Origin: Enterococcus quebecensis
Lineage (GTDB): Bacteria; Bacillota; Bacilli; Lactobacillales; Enterococcaceae
Assembly: GCF_001730365.1 (NCBI RefSeq)
Contig: NZ_MIKB01000001.1
Coordinates: forward strand, 62,001 to 126,000
Direction: 5' to 3'
Length of the DNA stretch: 64,000 nt
The notes below the pieces were generated by a model that was not told the origin of the DNA, made no database searches, and worked only from the letters and a program-made list of their open reading frames with translations. Each line of letters opens with the position of its first letter. Positions within the stretch are counted from its first letter, which is position 1. Made by a program: the position numbers and the translations under genes. Of this stretch, positions 40,939 through 50,082 are shown in pieces.

Positions 40939-42135
40939 TTACAGTCTTTTATTTAAAATTTTGCGAAAATTAAACAAAGAAAGACAAATATTTGCTAAAA
41001 CAAAACATGCCGTTACAATAAACACTGCACTATATCCCATGCCATGCGCAACAGTAGAACCAACCATCGGACCCAAAACTTGGCCAAAGTTACTACACAT
41101 TTGGTTATAACTATAAATCCGACTTACACCTTCAGATGGTGTGAGTTTACTAATCAAGGTATTGATTGAAGGCATCAGTGCACCTGTAGAAAAACCTAAA
41201 AAGAAGCGCAATAAGCCTAATTGAAATGGAGTCGTAACGAAAGCCATAGGTATATAACAAATTATTGAGAATATCAATCCAGCTAACAGCACTTTATGAT
41301 TTCCTATCTTATCCCCAAGTTTCCCTAAAATCGGTGAAGAAATTACCGCTGATACTCCTGCCACAGAAACAATCAATCCACTAATAAACAAAATATTTCC
41401 AGTATCGTGACTCAATGATCGAATATACAGCGTTAAAATCGGACTAATACTCGTAACACCGATTTGTAAAATCAAGGTTGTTATAAACAAACCAATTAAG
41501 ATTGACACATGATTCATTTTCGAGAAAATTTCTTTCGTACTTAGTAAGTCTTTTTTCTCAACTGGCTGGAAATCTTCCTTAACCGTGAAAATCGTCAACA
41601 AAGTAGTAACTAATAGTACAAATCCAGTTATAATAAACACATTTTCCATACCAAACCACTGAGCCAAGGCTCCACCAAACGATGGACCAATCAACGTTCC
41701 TGCAATCGCTCCTGTTGAAAGAGTACCTAAAGCCCAACCACTTTTTTCTTTAGGTGCTTGTGATGCAATCATAGCTGTAGCGTTAGGAATATAGCCAGAA
41801 AGAATGCCATTAAAAAAGCGCATAATCAATAACCAATATACGTTTGGAACAAAAGCCAAGGACCCCATTGTGATAGTCATTCCAGCTGCCGCTCGAATCA
41901 TCATTAGTTTACGTCCTTTTCTATCAGCTAAATTTCCCCAAACAGGCGCTACAATTGCTGCAGCAAATGCTGTGACAGATATTGCAAGTCCTGAAAAAAG
42001 CTCAATTTGATTCTTCGGCGTCCCTAACTGCTCAACATAAACAGGAATAAACGGCATAACTAAACTAATACTAGCTCCAGTGAAAAAACAACCTAGCCAA
42101 GCAACCATTAAATTTTTTTTCCAATTAATTTTCAT
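40939..42135 (-). CDS. MFS transporter, probable multidrug efflux
   Basis: The 398-residue protein has 12 hydrophobic segments, the motif A loop GNLADRKGRKLMM between helices 2 and 3, and GAIAGTLIGPSFGG resembling the motif C of drug:proton antiporters. It belongs to the DHA1 drug efflux group; the substrate is unknown. ATG at 42135 with GAGGTG upstream is preferred over 42147. It ends at the terminator at 40881-40925. Confidence 0.85.
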   Translation of the reverse strand: MKINWKKNLMVAWLGCFFTGASISLVMPFIPVYVEQLGTPKNQIELFSGLAISVTAFAAAIVAPVWGNLADRKGRKLMMIRAAAGMTITMGSLAFVPNVYWLLIMRFFNGILSGYIPNATAMIASQAPKEKSGWALGTLSTGAIAGTLIGPSFGGALAQWFGMENVFIITGFVLLVTTLLTIFTVKEDFQPVEKKDLLSTKEIFSKMNHVSILIGLFITTLILQIGVTSISPILTLYIRSLSHDTGNILFISGLIVSVAGVSAVISSPILGKLGDKIGNHKVLLAGLIFSIICYIPMAFVTTPFQLGLLRFFLGFSTGALMPSINTLISKLTPSEGVSRIYSYNQMCSNFGQVLGPMVGSTVAHGMGYSAVFIVTACFVLANICLSLFNFRKILNKRL

Positions 42136-42216
42136 TTTAACGAACACCTCACCAGTTCTTCATCACTAACTATACTCCAAATTTCCTAATCTCTCAAAAA
42201 TTTTTTCTGTGAATAA

Positions 42217-42277
42217 ACTAAAAAGAGACTAAGACATAACTCTGCGAGTTACATCTTAATCTCATAAAATCTAGATA
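42217..42277 (-). terminator. Terminator of the AzgA-type permease gene, repeat-family hairpin
   Basis: GAGACTAAGA/TCTTAATCTC and TAACTC/GAGTTA (42225-42263) form a long hairpin followed on the minus strand by a T-run. The hairpin plus ATCTAGAT flank resembles the element at 1790-1853. Confidence 0.8.
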
Positions 42278-42317
42278 AATCAGTAAAGTTAGAATAAATC
42301 TTTCCAAAAATCCCAAC

Positions 42318-43724
42318 TTATAAAATGGCTAAAATAATAAAGTTCAAAATAAATAATGCATTAACAATCCATAGAATTGGGGAAACTTCATTAAATTTAC
42401 CTTTCGCTACTTTAACAATCGCATAAAAAATGAATCCTACTGCAATTCCGTATGAAATACTGTAACATAGCCCCATAAAGATTGATGCAAAAAACGCTGG
42501 AACTGCCTCTTCCAAATCATTCCACTGAATATCTTTAAATGAAGCCAACATCATTATACCTACTAAGATTAATGCTGGTGCAGTTGCTTGTGCTGGAACA
42601 ACTGCAATTAGTGGTGAAAATAAACTGCTTAATGCAAATAATCCTGCAACAACAACTGAAGTTAAACCAGTACGTCCACCAGCACCAATTCCTGCTGCAC
42701 TTTCAACATAAGTCGTTGTATTTGATGTCCCTACAACGGCTCCAATAGACGTTGCAATCGCGTCTGCAAACAACGCTTTGTCCATTTTCGTAGAAAAACC
42801 TTTGCTATCTTCCAAAGCTAATTCATCTTCCTTAGAAAAAATTCCAGTCCGACGTCCTGTTCCAATAAATGTACCAATCGTATCAAACGTATCGGACAAA
42901 CTAAAAGCAATAACCGTCATCAACACTTGAGGAATTTTTGATGCATCACTAAACAATGTTTGCATGCCGTCTGGGCCAAAAGCAGCACCAAAAGTCGTTC
43001 CTAATTCACTAAGAGAATTTCCTAAAGAATTTGTTTGCCAATCGATCGTTGACAAATCAACTACGCCCATGGGAATTGCAATAATTGTCGTTGTTACGAT
43101 ACCAATTAGAATCGCTCCACGAACATTTAAAATAACAAGAATTGTCATTAAAACTAAACCTATAATTGCTAATATAATTTCAGGGTTGTTGAAATTTCCT
43201 AACGCTGGAACAATGCTATCTCCATTAACAACACCTTTCGTTGGTTCTTTTTGTACAGTAAAATCCAATAGTTTGGCATTTTTAATACCCACGTAAGCTA
43301 CAAAAATTCCAATACCGCCGCCAATCGCATGCTGCATACTTTCTGGAATTGCTTTGATAATCAATTTGCGAATTTTAGTTACTGTAATCAAGACATTGAT
43401 CAATCCACAAATAAAAACCATCGCTAACGCCTGCTGCCATGTATATCCTAAACCAAAAACAACAGTAAAAGTGAAAAACGCATTCAATCCCATTCCAGGA
43501 GCCTGCGCATATGGAACATTTGCAAAAAGTCCCATAATCAATGTACCAATTATTGAAGCAATAATTGTTGCTAAAAATACAGCTTGAAACGGCATTCCTG
43601 TTTGAGATAAAATAGATGGATTTACAAATAAAATATAACTCATTGCAAAAAATGTCGTTACCCCTGCCATCATTTCAGTTGAAACCGTCGTTTTGTTTTC
43701 CTTTAATTTGAAAAACTTTTCCAT
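42318..43724 (-). CDS. AzgA-type NCS2 purine permease (PbuG/PbuO-like)
   Basis: The 468-residue protein has 12 or more membrane segments and family features AGVTTFFAMSYILFVNP near the N-terminus, APGMGLNAFFTFTV and ESAAGIGAGGRTGLT. AzgA-type carriers import adenine, guanine or hypoxanthine with protons; the exact base is not resolved. GAGGAG precedes the ATG. Its promoter carries a PurBox-like site at about -75, so it is expected to belong to the PurR regulon with the pur genes. Confidence 0.9.
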   Translation of the reverse strand: MEKFFKLKENKTTVSTEMMAGVTTFFAMSYILFVNPSILSQTGMPFQAVFLATIIASIIGTLIMGLFANVPYAQAPGMGLNAFFTFTVVFGLGYTWQQALAMVFICGLINVLITVTKIRKLIIKAIPESMQHAIGGGIGIFVAYVGIKNAKLLDFTVQKEPTKGVVNGDSIVPALGNFNNPEIILAIIGLVLMTILVILNVRGAILIGIVTTTIIAIPMGVVDLSTIDWQTNSLGNSLSELGTTFGAAFGPDGMQTLFSDASKIPQVLMTVIAFSLSDTFDTIGTFIGTGRRTGIFSKEDELALEDSKGFSTKMDKALFADAIATSIGAVVGTSNTTTYVESAAGIGAGGRTGLTSVVVAGLFALSSLFSPLIAVVPAQATAPALILVGIMMLASFKDIQWNDLEEAVPAFFASIFMGLCYSISYGIAVGFIFYAIVKVAKGKFNEVSPILWIVNALFILNFIILAIL

Positions 43725-43828
43725 GAATTTGTTTCTCTCCTCTGTACTATAAAATTTTATCAGGATTATTTATCAAATTGAATCAAAATAATAAGTGCAT
43801 GTTCCTATTTCCTGATGAATACTTTTAA

Positions 43829-43904
43829 AGTATAAGTTAGAGTATTCTCCTTTTCAACAAATTATTAACTTTAAAGATGCATTTTCTTTTTAATGTTCGT
43901 GTTT
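43829..43904 (-). promoter_or_regulatory. Permease promoter with PurBox at about -75
   Basis: Minus-strand TTGAAA (43857-43852), 17 bases, TATACT (43834-43829). PurBox-like AAACACGAACATT (43904-43892) matches the consensus at 11 of 13 positions, with its CGAA core about 75 bases upstream of the expected start near 43822. A weaker CCGAA core lies at 43943-43940. The leader (43725-43821) shows no purine riboswitch. Confidence 0.7.
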
Positions 43905-44009
43905 TTCTGGTTTAACTTAAAAAAATCTCTAACTCACGCTTCGGACATTACTTTTTGTATTCTTTCTCTCCTGTTGATCATGGAAATTGATTAGTTTATC
44001 TGTTCAAAA

Positions 44010-44053
44010 AATAGCCTTACAATTACAAGCACTGCTGCTGCAATTGTAAGGCT
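44010..44053 (-). terminator. Terminator of the nucleotidase gene
   Basis: AGCCTTACAATT (44013-44024) and AATTGTAAGGCT (44042-44053) are exact inverted repeats; a minus-strand T-run follows. Confidence 0.88.
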
Positions 44054-44069
44054 TCATACCTATATCTTT

Positions 44070-46367
44070 TTAAATATTTCTTTTTAAATACACTATAAAA
44101 CTTATACTAATAGATACCAAACCTATAACTACCGATACATCCATTTGCTCCTCACCTGTTTTCGGCAATTCTTTCCCGGCAATTGTTTCTGGAAGCTCCT
44201 TCGTGTTTGTCGGATCTATAATCACTTCTTTTTTCGCTAAAATTTCTATTGGAAAGACAACTTTATTTTTTTCTTCATCCAACACTACGGCAGTTAATTT
44301 TCTTTTTCCTTGAAGCTTCAATGAAGTCACATTGATTTTAATACGCCCTTCAGAGTCAGCATGCCCTACTAGATCTCCTTCTGGAAGTTCTGCTGTTCTA
44401 GCTTTAGGTTGCGGGATTTCCCCATCGTAAAGAACGATGGTCGCATTTGGTAAAGTAACTCCTCTCAATAGTTCATCATCTTCATACAGAGGATCAAAAA
44501 TAGTCGCTTTTTTTATTTTTGCTTCGGCATCGTTCGCTTCTGGAAATTCAGGATCTATTATTGGCTCAGCTAACTTTTTACGACCTTCTATTGATGCCGA
44601 AATTAACTCTCCTGCAGCTTCTTTGCTTTCAATATACCCGATAAACGTCTCTGTATCTGGTTGAATTGCATTTACTAATTTTGCTCCAGTGAAACCAGAA
44701 AAACCATCCCCTCCACCAAATAAGAAGTCATTGATTACTACAAGATATGTCTGATCCGCCTGAATTGGTGTGCCATCTGTTTTATGCATTTCTCGGACTT
44801 CGAAAGGTTGATTTTGGTCTCCAGTTGCTACATACGTGTAAGCTAAACCAGAAATTTGTAAAAAGTAGCGTCCTTCTTCGTCATACTGCTCATTTAAAAC
44901 CTGATGAATTTGTGCTCCAGTCATTTCGACTACTTGCATGATATTACCAAAAGGTTGAACTGCTTGAGCTGCACCCCATGTAATCTCATTATTTTCTCCA
45001 ACCGCTAAGTCAGCACGAATTCCACCATTATTAGTCATGGCAAAATCAGCATTGATTCCCTGAGCTTTTGCCATAGCAACTTGGCCATCAGTAATTAGAT
45101 TTCCGAGAGGCGATTCTTTTGACTCATTCACTTCTCGAGTGATCGCTCCGCTATCTTTAGCCGTTCCAATTTTCTTATTTGTGACTGCCTCTACCCGTTG
45201 TTGTGCATCTTTTACAGTTGCTTCAACTTTTTCATCCAGCTTTGGTACGTCTTTTCCTGTTGGGTCAACCGGCAAGACTTTTGCTGTTGGTGTATCTACA
45301 AAATCATTAGTATTCGGGTCAAGAACTCCCTGTAAATCAATATAGCCTTTTCCTTGCGATGTAGACTGAACAACTCGTGTTTTATTGACCACACCATTCG
45401 TATATTGGTGATTATGCGCTGCGAAAAATGCATCTACGCTATTTTCAGGATATAGCTCATTGACTTTGTTGATAACACTAGCTGCTTCACCATTGACTTT
45501 ATTTGCTTTACTAGTTGCTGGAATATGAGCTAAAACAACAATCGCATTCACTTCCTGTTCCTTCAACTTGCTGGAATAATAGGCAATCGTTTCTGCTTCG
45601 TCCAAAAAATCATAAGCTTCATAATGTTCTTTTAATACTAGATTGGGAATTTCAGCTGTAACCACACCAATAAAGCCAACTTTAACTTTATTAGTCCCTG
45701 TTCCTATTTCTTTGATTGTGTAAGGCTTCCAATTAAATGGAATCTCCTCAGTTCCCTTTTTAACAACATTTCCAATTACAATTTCAGTTTTCGATGCTTC
45801 TCTTGGATAATTTTTTAAAATACCATAAGGATCCTCTAAAGGTGTTCCGCCAATCATAATCCGATTAAATTCTTCAAGACCTTCATCAAACTCGTGATTC
45901 CCTAATGTTCCTATAGAAAAATTCATCTGATTCAATATTTTAATTGTAGGTTCATCTTGAAGTAACCCTGAACTTGCCGGGCTTGCTCCAACCATGTCAC
46001 CTGCATGTACACGTATCGTTTGAGCATTCTGGTTAGCTATTGCAAACCGTTCCTGTGCCTGATCCAAATAACCCGCAAGCAATGGAGCTGTTCCAACGTT
46101 TGCTACTTTATTTCCTTGGTCGTCAAAGAATGAGCCTGTGGTATTCAATGCACCGTGAAAATCATTGATTCCTAAAATCTGAAATGGAATCATCTTATCC
46201 TGTGATTGTTCTTGTGTTGTTTTTTGTTGAATTGATGTATTTTTAATTTCTATTCCATTAACCGTTTGTCCGTTAACAATCGGATGATTCAAAAGAACTG
46301 TTCCGCTAAGTCCCCCAATAGCGAATAACATAGTCAATAAAGAACGTTGCCACTTTTTCATCTTCAT
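44070..46367 (-). CDS. Cell-wall anchored 5'-nucleotidase/metallophosphatase (LPKTG)
   Basis: The exported enzyme of about 765 residues probably releases nucleosides from extracellular nucleotides. It has a signal peptide (about 1-30), a calcineurin-like domain with GINDFHGAL, HAGDMVGASP and GNHEFDEG, the 5'-nucleotidase C-terminal domain with NNGGIRADL and FGGGDGFSG, a linker, and a sortase signal LPKTG about 32 residues from the end, then a hydrophobic helix and KR tail. GAGGAG allows starts at 46367 or 46361. It lies next to a purine permease gene. Confidence 0.88.
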   Translation of the reverse strand: MKMKKWQRSLLTMLFAIGGLSGTVLLNHPIVNGQTVNGIEIKNTSIQQKTTQEQSQDKMIPFQILGINDFHGALNTTGSFFDDQGNKVANVGTAPLLAGYLDQAQERFAIANQNAQTIRVHAGDMVGASPASSGLLQDEPTIKILNQMNFSIGTLGNHEFDEGLEEFNRIMIGGTPLEDPYGILKNYPREASKTEIVIGNVVKKGTEEIPFNWKPYTIKEIGTGTNKVKVGFIGVVTAEIPNLVLKEHYEAYDFLDEAETIAYYSSKLKEQEVNAIVVLAHIPATSKANKVNGEAASVINKVNELYPENSVDAFFAAHNHQYTNGVVNKTRVVQSTSQGKGYIDLQGVLDPNTNDFVDTPTAKVLPVDPTGKDVPKLDEKVEATVKDAQQRVEAVTNKKIGTAKDSGAITREVNESKESPLGNLITDGQVAMAKAQGINADFAMTNNGGIRADLAVGENNEITWGAAQAVQPFGNIMQVVEMTGAQIHQVLNEQYDEEGRYFLQISGLAYTYVATGDQNQPFEVREMHKTDGTPIQADQTYLVVINDFLFGGGDGFSGFTGAKLVNAIQPDTETFIGYIESKEAAGELISASIEGRKKLAEPIIDPEFPEANDAEAKIKKATIFDPLYEDDELLRGVTLPNATIVLYDGEIPQPKARTAELPEGDLVGHADSEGRIKINVTSLKLQGKRKLTAVVLDEEKNKVVFPIEILAKKEVIIDPTNTKELPETIAGKELPKTGEEQMDVSVVIGLVSISISFIVYLKRNI

Positions 46368-46431
46368 AAAACTCCTCTTCATTTATTTACAAACACACTT
46401 ACCAACAGAGTAACAATTTATTAACACACTG

Positions 46432-47094
46432 TCAATCCAACCATTCTTCCTTCTTCGTCCAAGACAATTTCATTATACCAACTATAGTAAGTAATAAAAC
46501 CAGTTGCAATCCTGTAAACAACAAAATAAATAAGACTTTGTCTACAGACCAATTCAGAAAAATGGTTTTTAACGTTTCAACAGGTTCAGTAAATAAATAC
46601 ACACTATGTAAACGATCAAAACGCCCGACAAAAATGGCTAGACTTGATAGTAGATTGACGATTAAAAAAAAGAACACTCCCTGCTGCTTTTTACTAAAAA
46701 CACCTCTGCGATAACATTCATTAAGAGCAGTAAGTAATGTTGTCATTCCTAAAAAAGCATATACACAAATCCCTGCTGTCAACAAACTGAATGAAAGCCA
46801 AGCAGACAACGACTGGCCGAACAACTGATCCATTCCCCGATAGATGGATAAATTCTCTAAATGAAAAAAATCCGTCAATAAATATGGCGCATTAGGATAA
46901 AATAATAACCAAAGCATTCCTAGTATCAGGGCTATTTTTCTGTTTACTTCTCTGAAATGAAAGCTAATCTCGATGGGAATATATGCTAAAAAGACATTCA
47001 ACGCCATAAAATGATACCTATCAGCAAAAAACACCATGCAAATACAATAAATCAATGTTGCTATTCGGATTGTCCAACGATAGATAAGATTCAA
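46432..47094 (-). CDS. DUF1361 family membrane protein
   Basis: The 220-residue protein has about six membrane segments with FYPNAPYLLTDFFHL near residue 70, the DUF1361 hallmark. Function is unknown. The start is TTG at 47094 with AAAGGAGG upstream. It lies 64 bases upstream of the nucleotidase gene on the same strand and may be cotranscribed. Confidence 0.85.
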   Translation of the reverse strand: MNLIYRWTIRIATLIYCICMVFFADRYHFMALNVFLAYIPIEISFHFREVNRKIALILGMLWLLFYPNAPYLLTDFFHLENLSIYRGMDQLFGQSLSAWLSFSLLTAGICVYAFLGMTTLLTALNECYRRGVFSKKQQGVFFFLIVNLLSSLAIFVGRFDRLHSVYLFTEPVETLKTIFLNWSVDKVLFILLFTGLQLVLLLTIVGIMKLSWTKKEEWLD

Positions 47095-47219
47095 CCTTCT
47101 CTCCCCTCCTTTTATTCAGTGTATCATAAACTAATTTTTTTCAAAAATTTTCTTGAAAACTTGTCATTCTACTATTTTATGCTAGACTAAATGAAGGAAA
47201 TCTTCTGGGAGGAATGACT

Positions 47220-48032
47220 TTGAAAAAATTAATCGCAATAGATCTTGATGGTACAACGCTGAACGCACAGTCATTAATTAGTGGAACAACTGAAAAAACG
47301 CTAAAAAAAGCTATAAAAAACGGTCACTATGTTAGTATCGTTACTGGTCGTCCTTACCGTATGAGCGGACAATTCTATCGTCAATTAGGTTTGGCCACTC
47401 CTATGGTTAACTTTAACGGCGCACTCGTTCACATGCCTGAAAAACAGTGGGCTGATGAAAAAGAAACAGGCATTCAAAGAGATTTAGTTTTTGATATTTT
47501 AGCGCAAAAGAAAGCATTAAATCTTGATTTTGTCGCTGCAGAAAATAAAGAAACTTTTTTCATCGACAGTTTAGAGTACTTCGATTCAACATTTTTCGCC
47601 TCCGAAGCAACACCTAGTAATCTGTTGACTGCCAAAAACTTGATTGCAGATCCAACTTCAATGATGGTCAGAACTTCACAAAATCAAGCAAAACAAGTGT
47701 CCGATTCTTTAATGAAGCAATATGGGGACTATGTAGACGTCAGAACATGGGGCGGGCCAACACCGATTTTAGAAATCGTCTCAAAAGGGATACAAAAAGC
47801 GAAAGGCGTAGAACAAGTAGCTAATTACCTAAATGTGAAACGCTCTGATATCATTGCATTCGGTGATGAACACAATGATGAAGAAATGCTAGATTACGTT
47901 GGCTGGGGTGTAGCAATGAAAAATGCGACAGAACAGATCAAATCTGTTGCCAACGATATCACTGAAAAGACCAATGATGAAGATGGTTTAGCAGATTATC
48001 TAGAACGCTATTTGGATTTAAATGAGCAGTAA
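47220..48032 (+). CDS. Cof-type HAD-IIB sugar-phosphatase-like hydrolase
   Basis: The 270-residue protein shows HAD motif I IAIDLDGTTL with the nucleophile Asp, motif II with SIVTGRP, the C2 cap domain in the middle, and motif III/IV FGDEHNDEEML. Cof-type enzymes dephosphorylate sugar phosphates or cofactors; the substrate is unknown. An ATG at 47214 overlaps the GGGAGG site, so the TTG at 47220, 7 bases downstream of it, is the likely start. Confidence 0.88.
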   Translation: MKKLIAIDLDGTTLNAQSLISGTTEKTLKKAIKNGHYVSIVTGRPYRMSGQFYRQLGLATPMVNFNGALVHMPEKQWADEKETGIQRDLVFDILAQKKALNLDFVAAENKETFFIDSLEYFDSTFFASEATPSNLLTAKNLIADPTSMMVRTSQNQAKQVSDSLMKQYGDYVDVRTWGGPTPILEIVSKGIQKAKGVEQVANYLNVKRSDIIAFGDEHNDEEMLDYVGWGVAMKNATEQIKSVANDITEKTNDEDGLADYLERYLDLNEQ

Positions 48033-48056
48033 CTCCAAGCTATCTTACTATAAAGA

Positions 48057-48106
48057 AAAAATGACTGAAGCGAAGCCTGCGGCTTTTCGTTCCAGTCATT
48101 TTTATT
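48057..48106. terminator. Bidirectional terminator
   Basis: AAATGACTG pairs with CAGTCATTT, with an inner pairing of GAAGCC and GGCTTT around TGC; T- and A-runs flank the stem. It separates convergent genes ending at 48032 and 48117. Confidence 0.88.
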
Positions 48107-48116
48107 TTATAATTGA

Positions 48117-48611
48117 CTACTCTACTCTAAGATGGATTTTTTTCAAAATTAGTTTATCTGATAATTGTGATTGATTGCTTTGTTCCCCGATCACTTCAGC
48201 AAAAATATTCGTTCGATCTTCTTTTTTCTGAAGTTGGTATTCTATTTTTCCCGTTTCATTTAACTCATTCATCATTTCATTGTAATTGTCTGATTCAATT
48301 TTTTTAGTGATAAACCCTAAAGACACCAATTGTTCATCTAAATTTTTTGCGGACATTAACGAACCAAAAGAAAGAGTTTGGCGAATCGCTTGATTTAATT
48401 GCTCTGTCTTCCTATCTTGCCCCTGATCTAACGATTTTTTCTTTATCAGAGCTTCATATTGTTCAACCGTCAGCATCACACCAGCAATTTTTTTTCTATT
48501 ATAAATGTAGACTCCCGAGTTTGATTTTTTTGCTGCTTCAAAAATCGACATAGGAGATTGCTTTACATCTGTTATTGAAACTGATAGATTTTGTTCTGCT
48601 TTATTTTTCAT
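48117..48611 (-). CDS. Phd/YefM-type antitoxin-like protein without toxin partner
   Basis: The 164-residue protein starts with a Phd/YefM-like DNA-binding fold (about 8-60, with SITDVKQSPMSIFEAAKKS and GVMLTVEQYEAL). The region after residue 65 is a longer, unrecognised extension than usual antitoxins carry (typically about 80-90 residues). No toxin-sized frame (RelE/Doc type) is adjacent on either side. It may be a solitary regulator. AAG-type ribosome site upstream is weak (GGGAAG). Confidence 0.65.
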   Translation of the reverse strand: MKNKAEQNLSVSITDVKQSPMSIFEAAKKSNSGVYIYNRKKIAGVMLTVEQYEALIKKKSLDQGQDRKTEQLNQAIRQTLSFGSLMSAKNLDEQLVSLGFITKKIESDNYNEMMNELNETGKIEYQLQKKEDRTNIFAEVIGEQSNQSQLSDKLILKKIHLRVE

Positions 48612-48708
48612 TGGTCAACTTCCCTTCACAGATGATTATATCATACAGAATAGTGCTGTGAAGGGATTTTTTTGGGATTGTCTCTTTGTTTTACTTAATT
48701 ATTCCAAG

Positions 48709-48755
48709 ACAAAAAAAGGATAAGACAAAAGCGTTTTTTACTTTTGTCTTATCCT
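48709..48755 (-). terminator. Terminator of the purC-purD operon
   Basis: AGGATAAGACAAAAG (48717-48731) pairs exactly with CTTTTGTCTTATCCT (48741-48755), followed by a minus-strand T-run. Confidence 0.93.
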
Positions 48756-48798
48756 CCTCGCTTTTATTTCTGTATCAATCCAACATACTAGTTATCTT

Positions 48799-50070
48799 TT
48801 ACTTTTCATTCATCCCTTTAGAACCAATATCTTTACGGAAAAAAGTTCCTTGTGTATCCACCGAATTCAATACAGCATAAACAGCTTGTTGCGCTTCTTT
48901 TAACGTTTTAGCGCTAGCTTCAACAAGATACACACGCCCACCATCAGAAACCAGTCGCCCTTTTTCCTCTGTTACTCCAGCATAGTAAATGTGTTCTTTG
49001 TCCACGGTGGAAAATACAGGAATAAGACTCCCTTTTTGATAGGCTTCTGGATATCCCTTTGCTGCAACAACAACACCTACACTATAGCCATCTTGCTTCC
49101 ATTTTATTTCTGGTTGTTCCCCTTTAAGCAAGTCATCTATAACCTGTGCAAAATCACTCTCTAAGCGTTGCAGTACAACTTGTGTTTCAGGATCACCAAA
49201 TCGCGCATTGAATTCAATTACTTTAGGACCCTCTTCTGTTGCTATCAACCCAGCATATAAAATCCCTGTAAAAGCTCTACCTTCTGCCATCATGCCGCTA
49301 GCTGTGGGTTTTAGAATCGTTTCAATAGCTTCTTTAACAATATCATTAGGAATTTGCGGAACAGGAGCATAGGCACCCATACCACCTGTATTAGGTCCTA
49401 AGTCATTATCGTACGCTCGTTTATGGTCTTGAGCGATAACCATTGGGTAAACTTCTTGATTACGAACAAAAGCTAACAAAGAAAATTCTTCTCCAACAAG
49501 AAACTCTTCAATGACCACTTTTGTACCACTTGTACCAAACTTATTGTTTTCCAACATATCTTTTAAAGCATTGTTCGCTTCTTCCACTGTCTCGGCAACA
49601 ACTACCCCTTTTCCAGCTGCTAGTCCGTCCGCTTTAATAACAATAGGCGCCCCTTGTTTAAGCACATAAGCTTTTGCTTGGTCAATATCAAAAAATGTTT
49701 GATGGTCTGCTGTTGGTATTTTATACTTATTCATGATGTTCTTAGCAAAATCTTTAGAGCCTTCAATAAGCGCTGCCGCTTTCATCGGACCAAAAGCTAA
49801 CAATCCAGCTCTAGTAAAATCATCAACGATCCCATTCAATAATGGTACTTCTGGTCCAACAAATGTCCAATCAACTTGATTTTTCTTGGCAAAGTTGATC
49901 AAACCAAGATGATCGTCTTCAGAAATGTTTACTAATTTAATTCCATCTTCTTTCATTCCATCGTTCCCTTTGGCACAAAAAACTGTTTCTACTTTAGGAC
50001 TTTGAATCAACTTTTGACTAATCACGTGTTCTCTGCCGCCGCTTCCAATAACTAAAATAGTTAGTCCCAT
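48799..50070 (-). CDS. purD: Phosphoribosylamine-glycine ligase
   Basis: PurD makes glycinamide ribonucleotide, the second step of purine synthesis. The protein (423 residues from ATG 50070) starts with VIGSGGREH, and has the ATP-grasp segment KADGLAAGKGV (about 140-150) and NARFGDPETQ near the end of the grasp domain. AAAGGAG precedes the start. It is the last gene of the pur operon, 12 bases after purH. Confidence 0.96.
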   Translation of the reverse strand: MGLTILVIGSGGREHVISQKLIQSPKVETVFCAKGNDGMKEDGIKLVNISEDDHLGLINFAKKNQVDWTFVGPEVPLLNGIVDDFTRAGLLAFGPMKAAALIEGSKDFAKNIMNKYKIPTADHQTFFDIDQAKAYVLKQGAPIVIKADGLAAGKGVVVAETVEEANNALKDMLENNKFGTSGTKVVIEEFLVGEEFSLLAFVRNQEVYPMVIAQDHKRAYDNDLGPNTGGMGAYAPVPQIPNDIVKEAIETILKPTASGMMAEGRAFTGILYAGLIATEEGPKVIEFNARFGDPETQVVLQRLESDFAQVIDDLLKGEQPEIKWKQDGYSVGVVVAAKGYPEAYQKGSLIPVFSTVDKEHIYYAGVTEEKGRLVSDGGRVYLVEASAKTLKEAQQAVYAVLNSVDTQGTFFRKDIGSKGMNEK

Positions 50071-50082
50071 CAATTTCTCCTT

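Noticed and set aside
43725-44069. Possible purine riboswitch upstream of the AzgA-type permease
   Set aside because: The region was read on the minus strand for the conserved purine riboswitch core; only a short AATCCTGATAA similarity was seen and the core loops are absent. A PurBox promoter explains regulation better.
48613-48798. Search for a toxin partner of the Phd-like protein
   Set aside because: The short plus-strand frame at 48686-48880 covers the purD terminator and the purD end and lacks a ribosome site; it is not a toxin gene.
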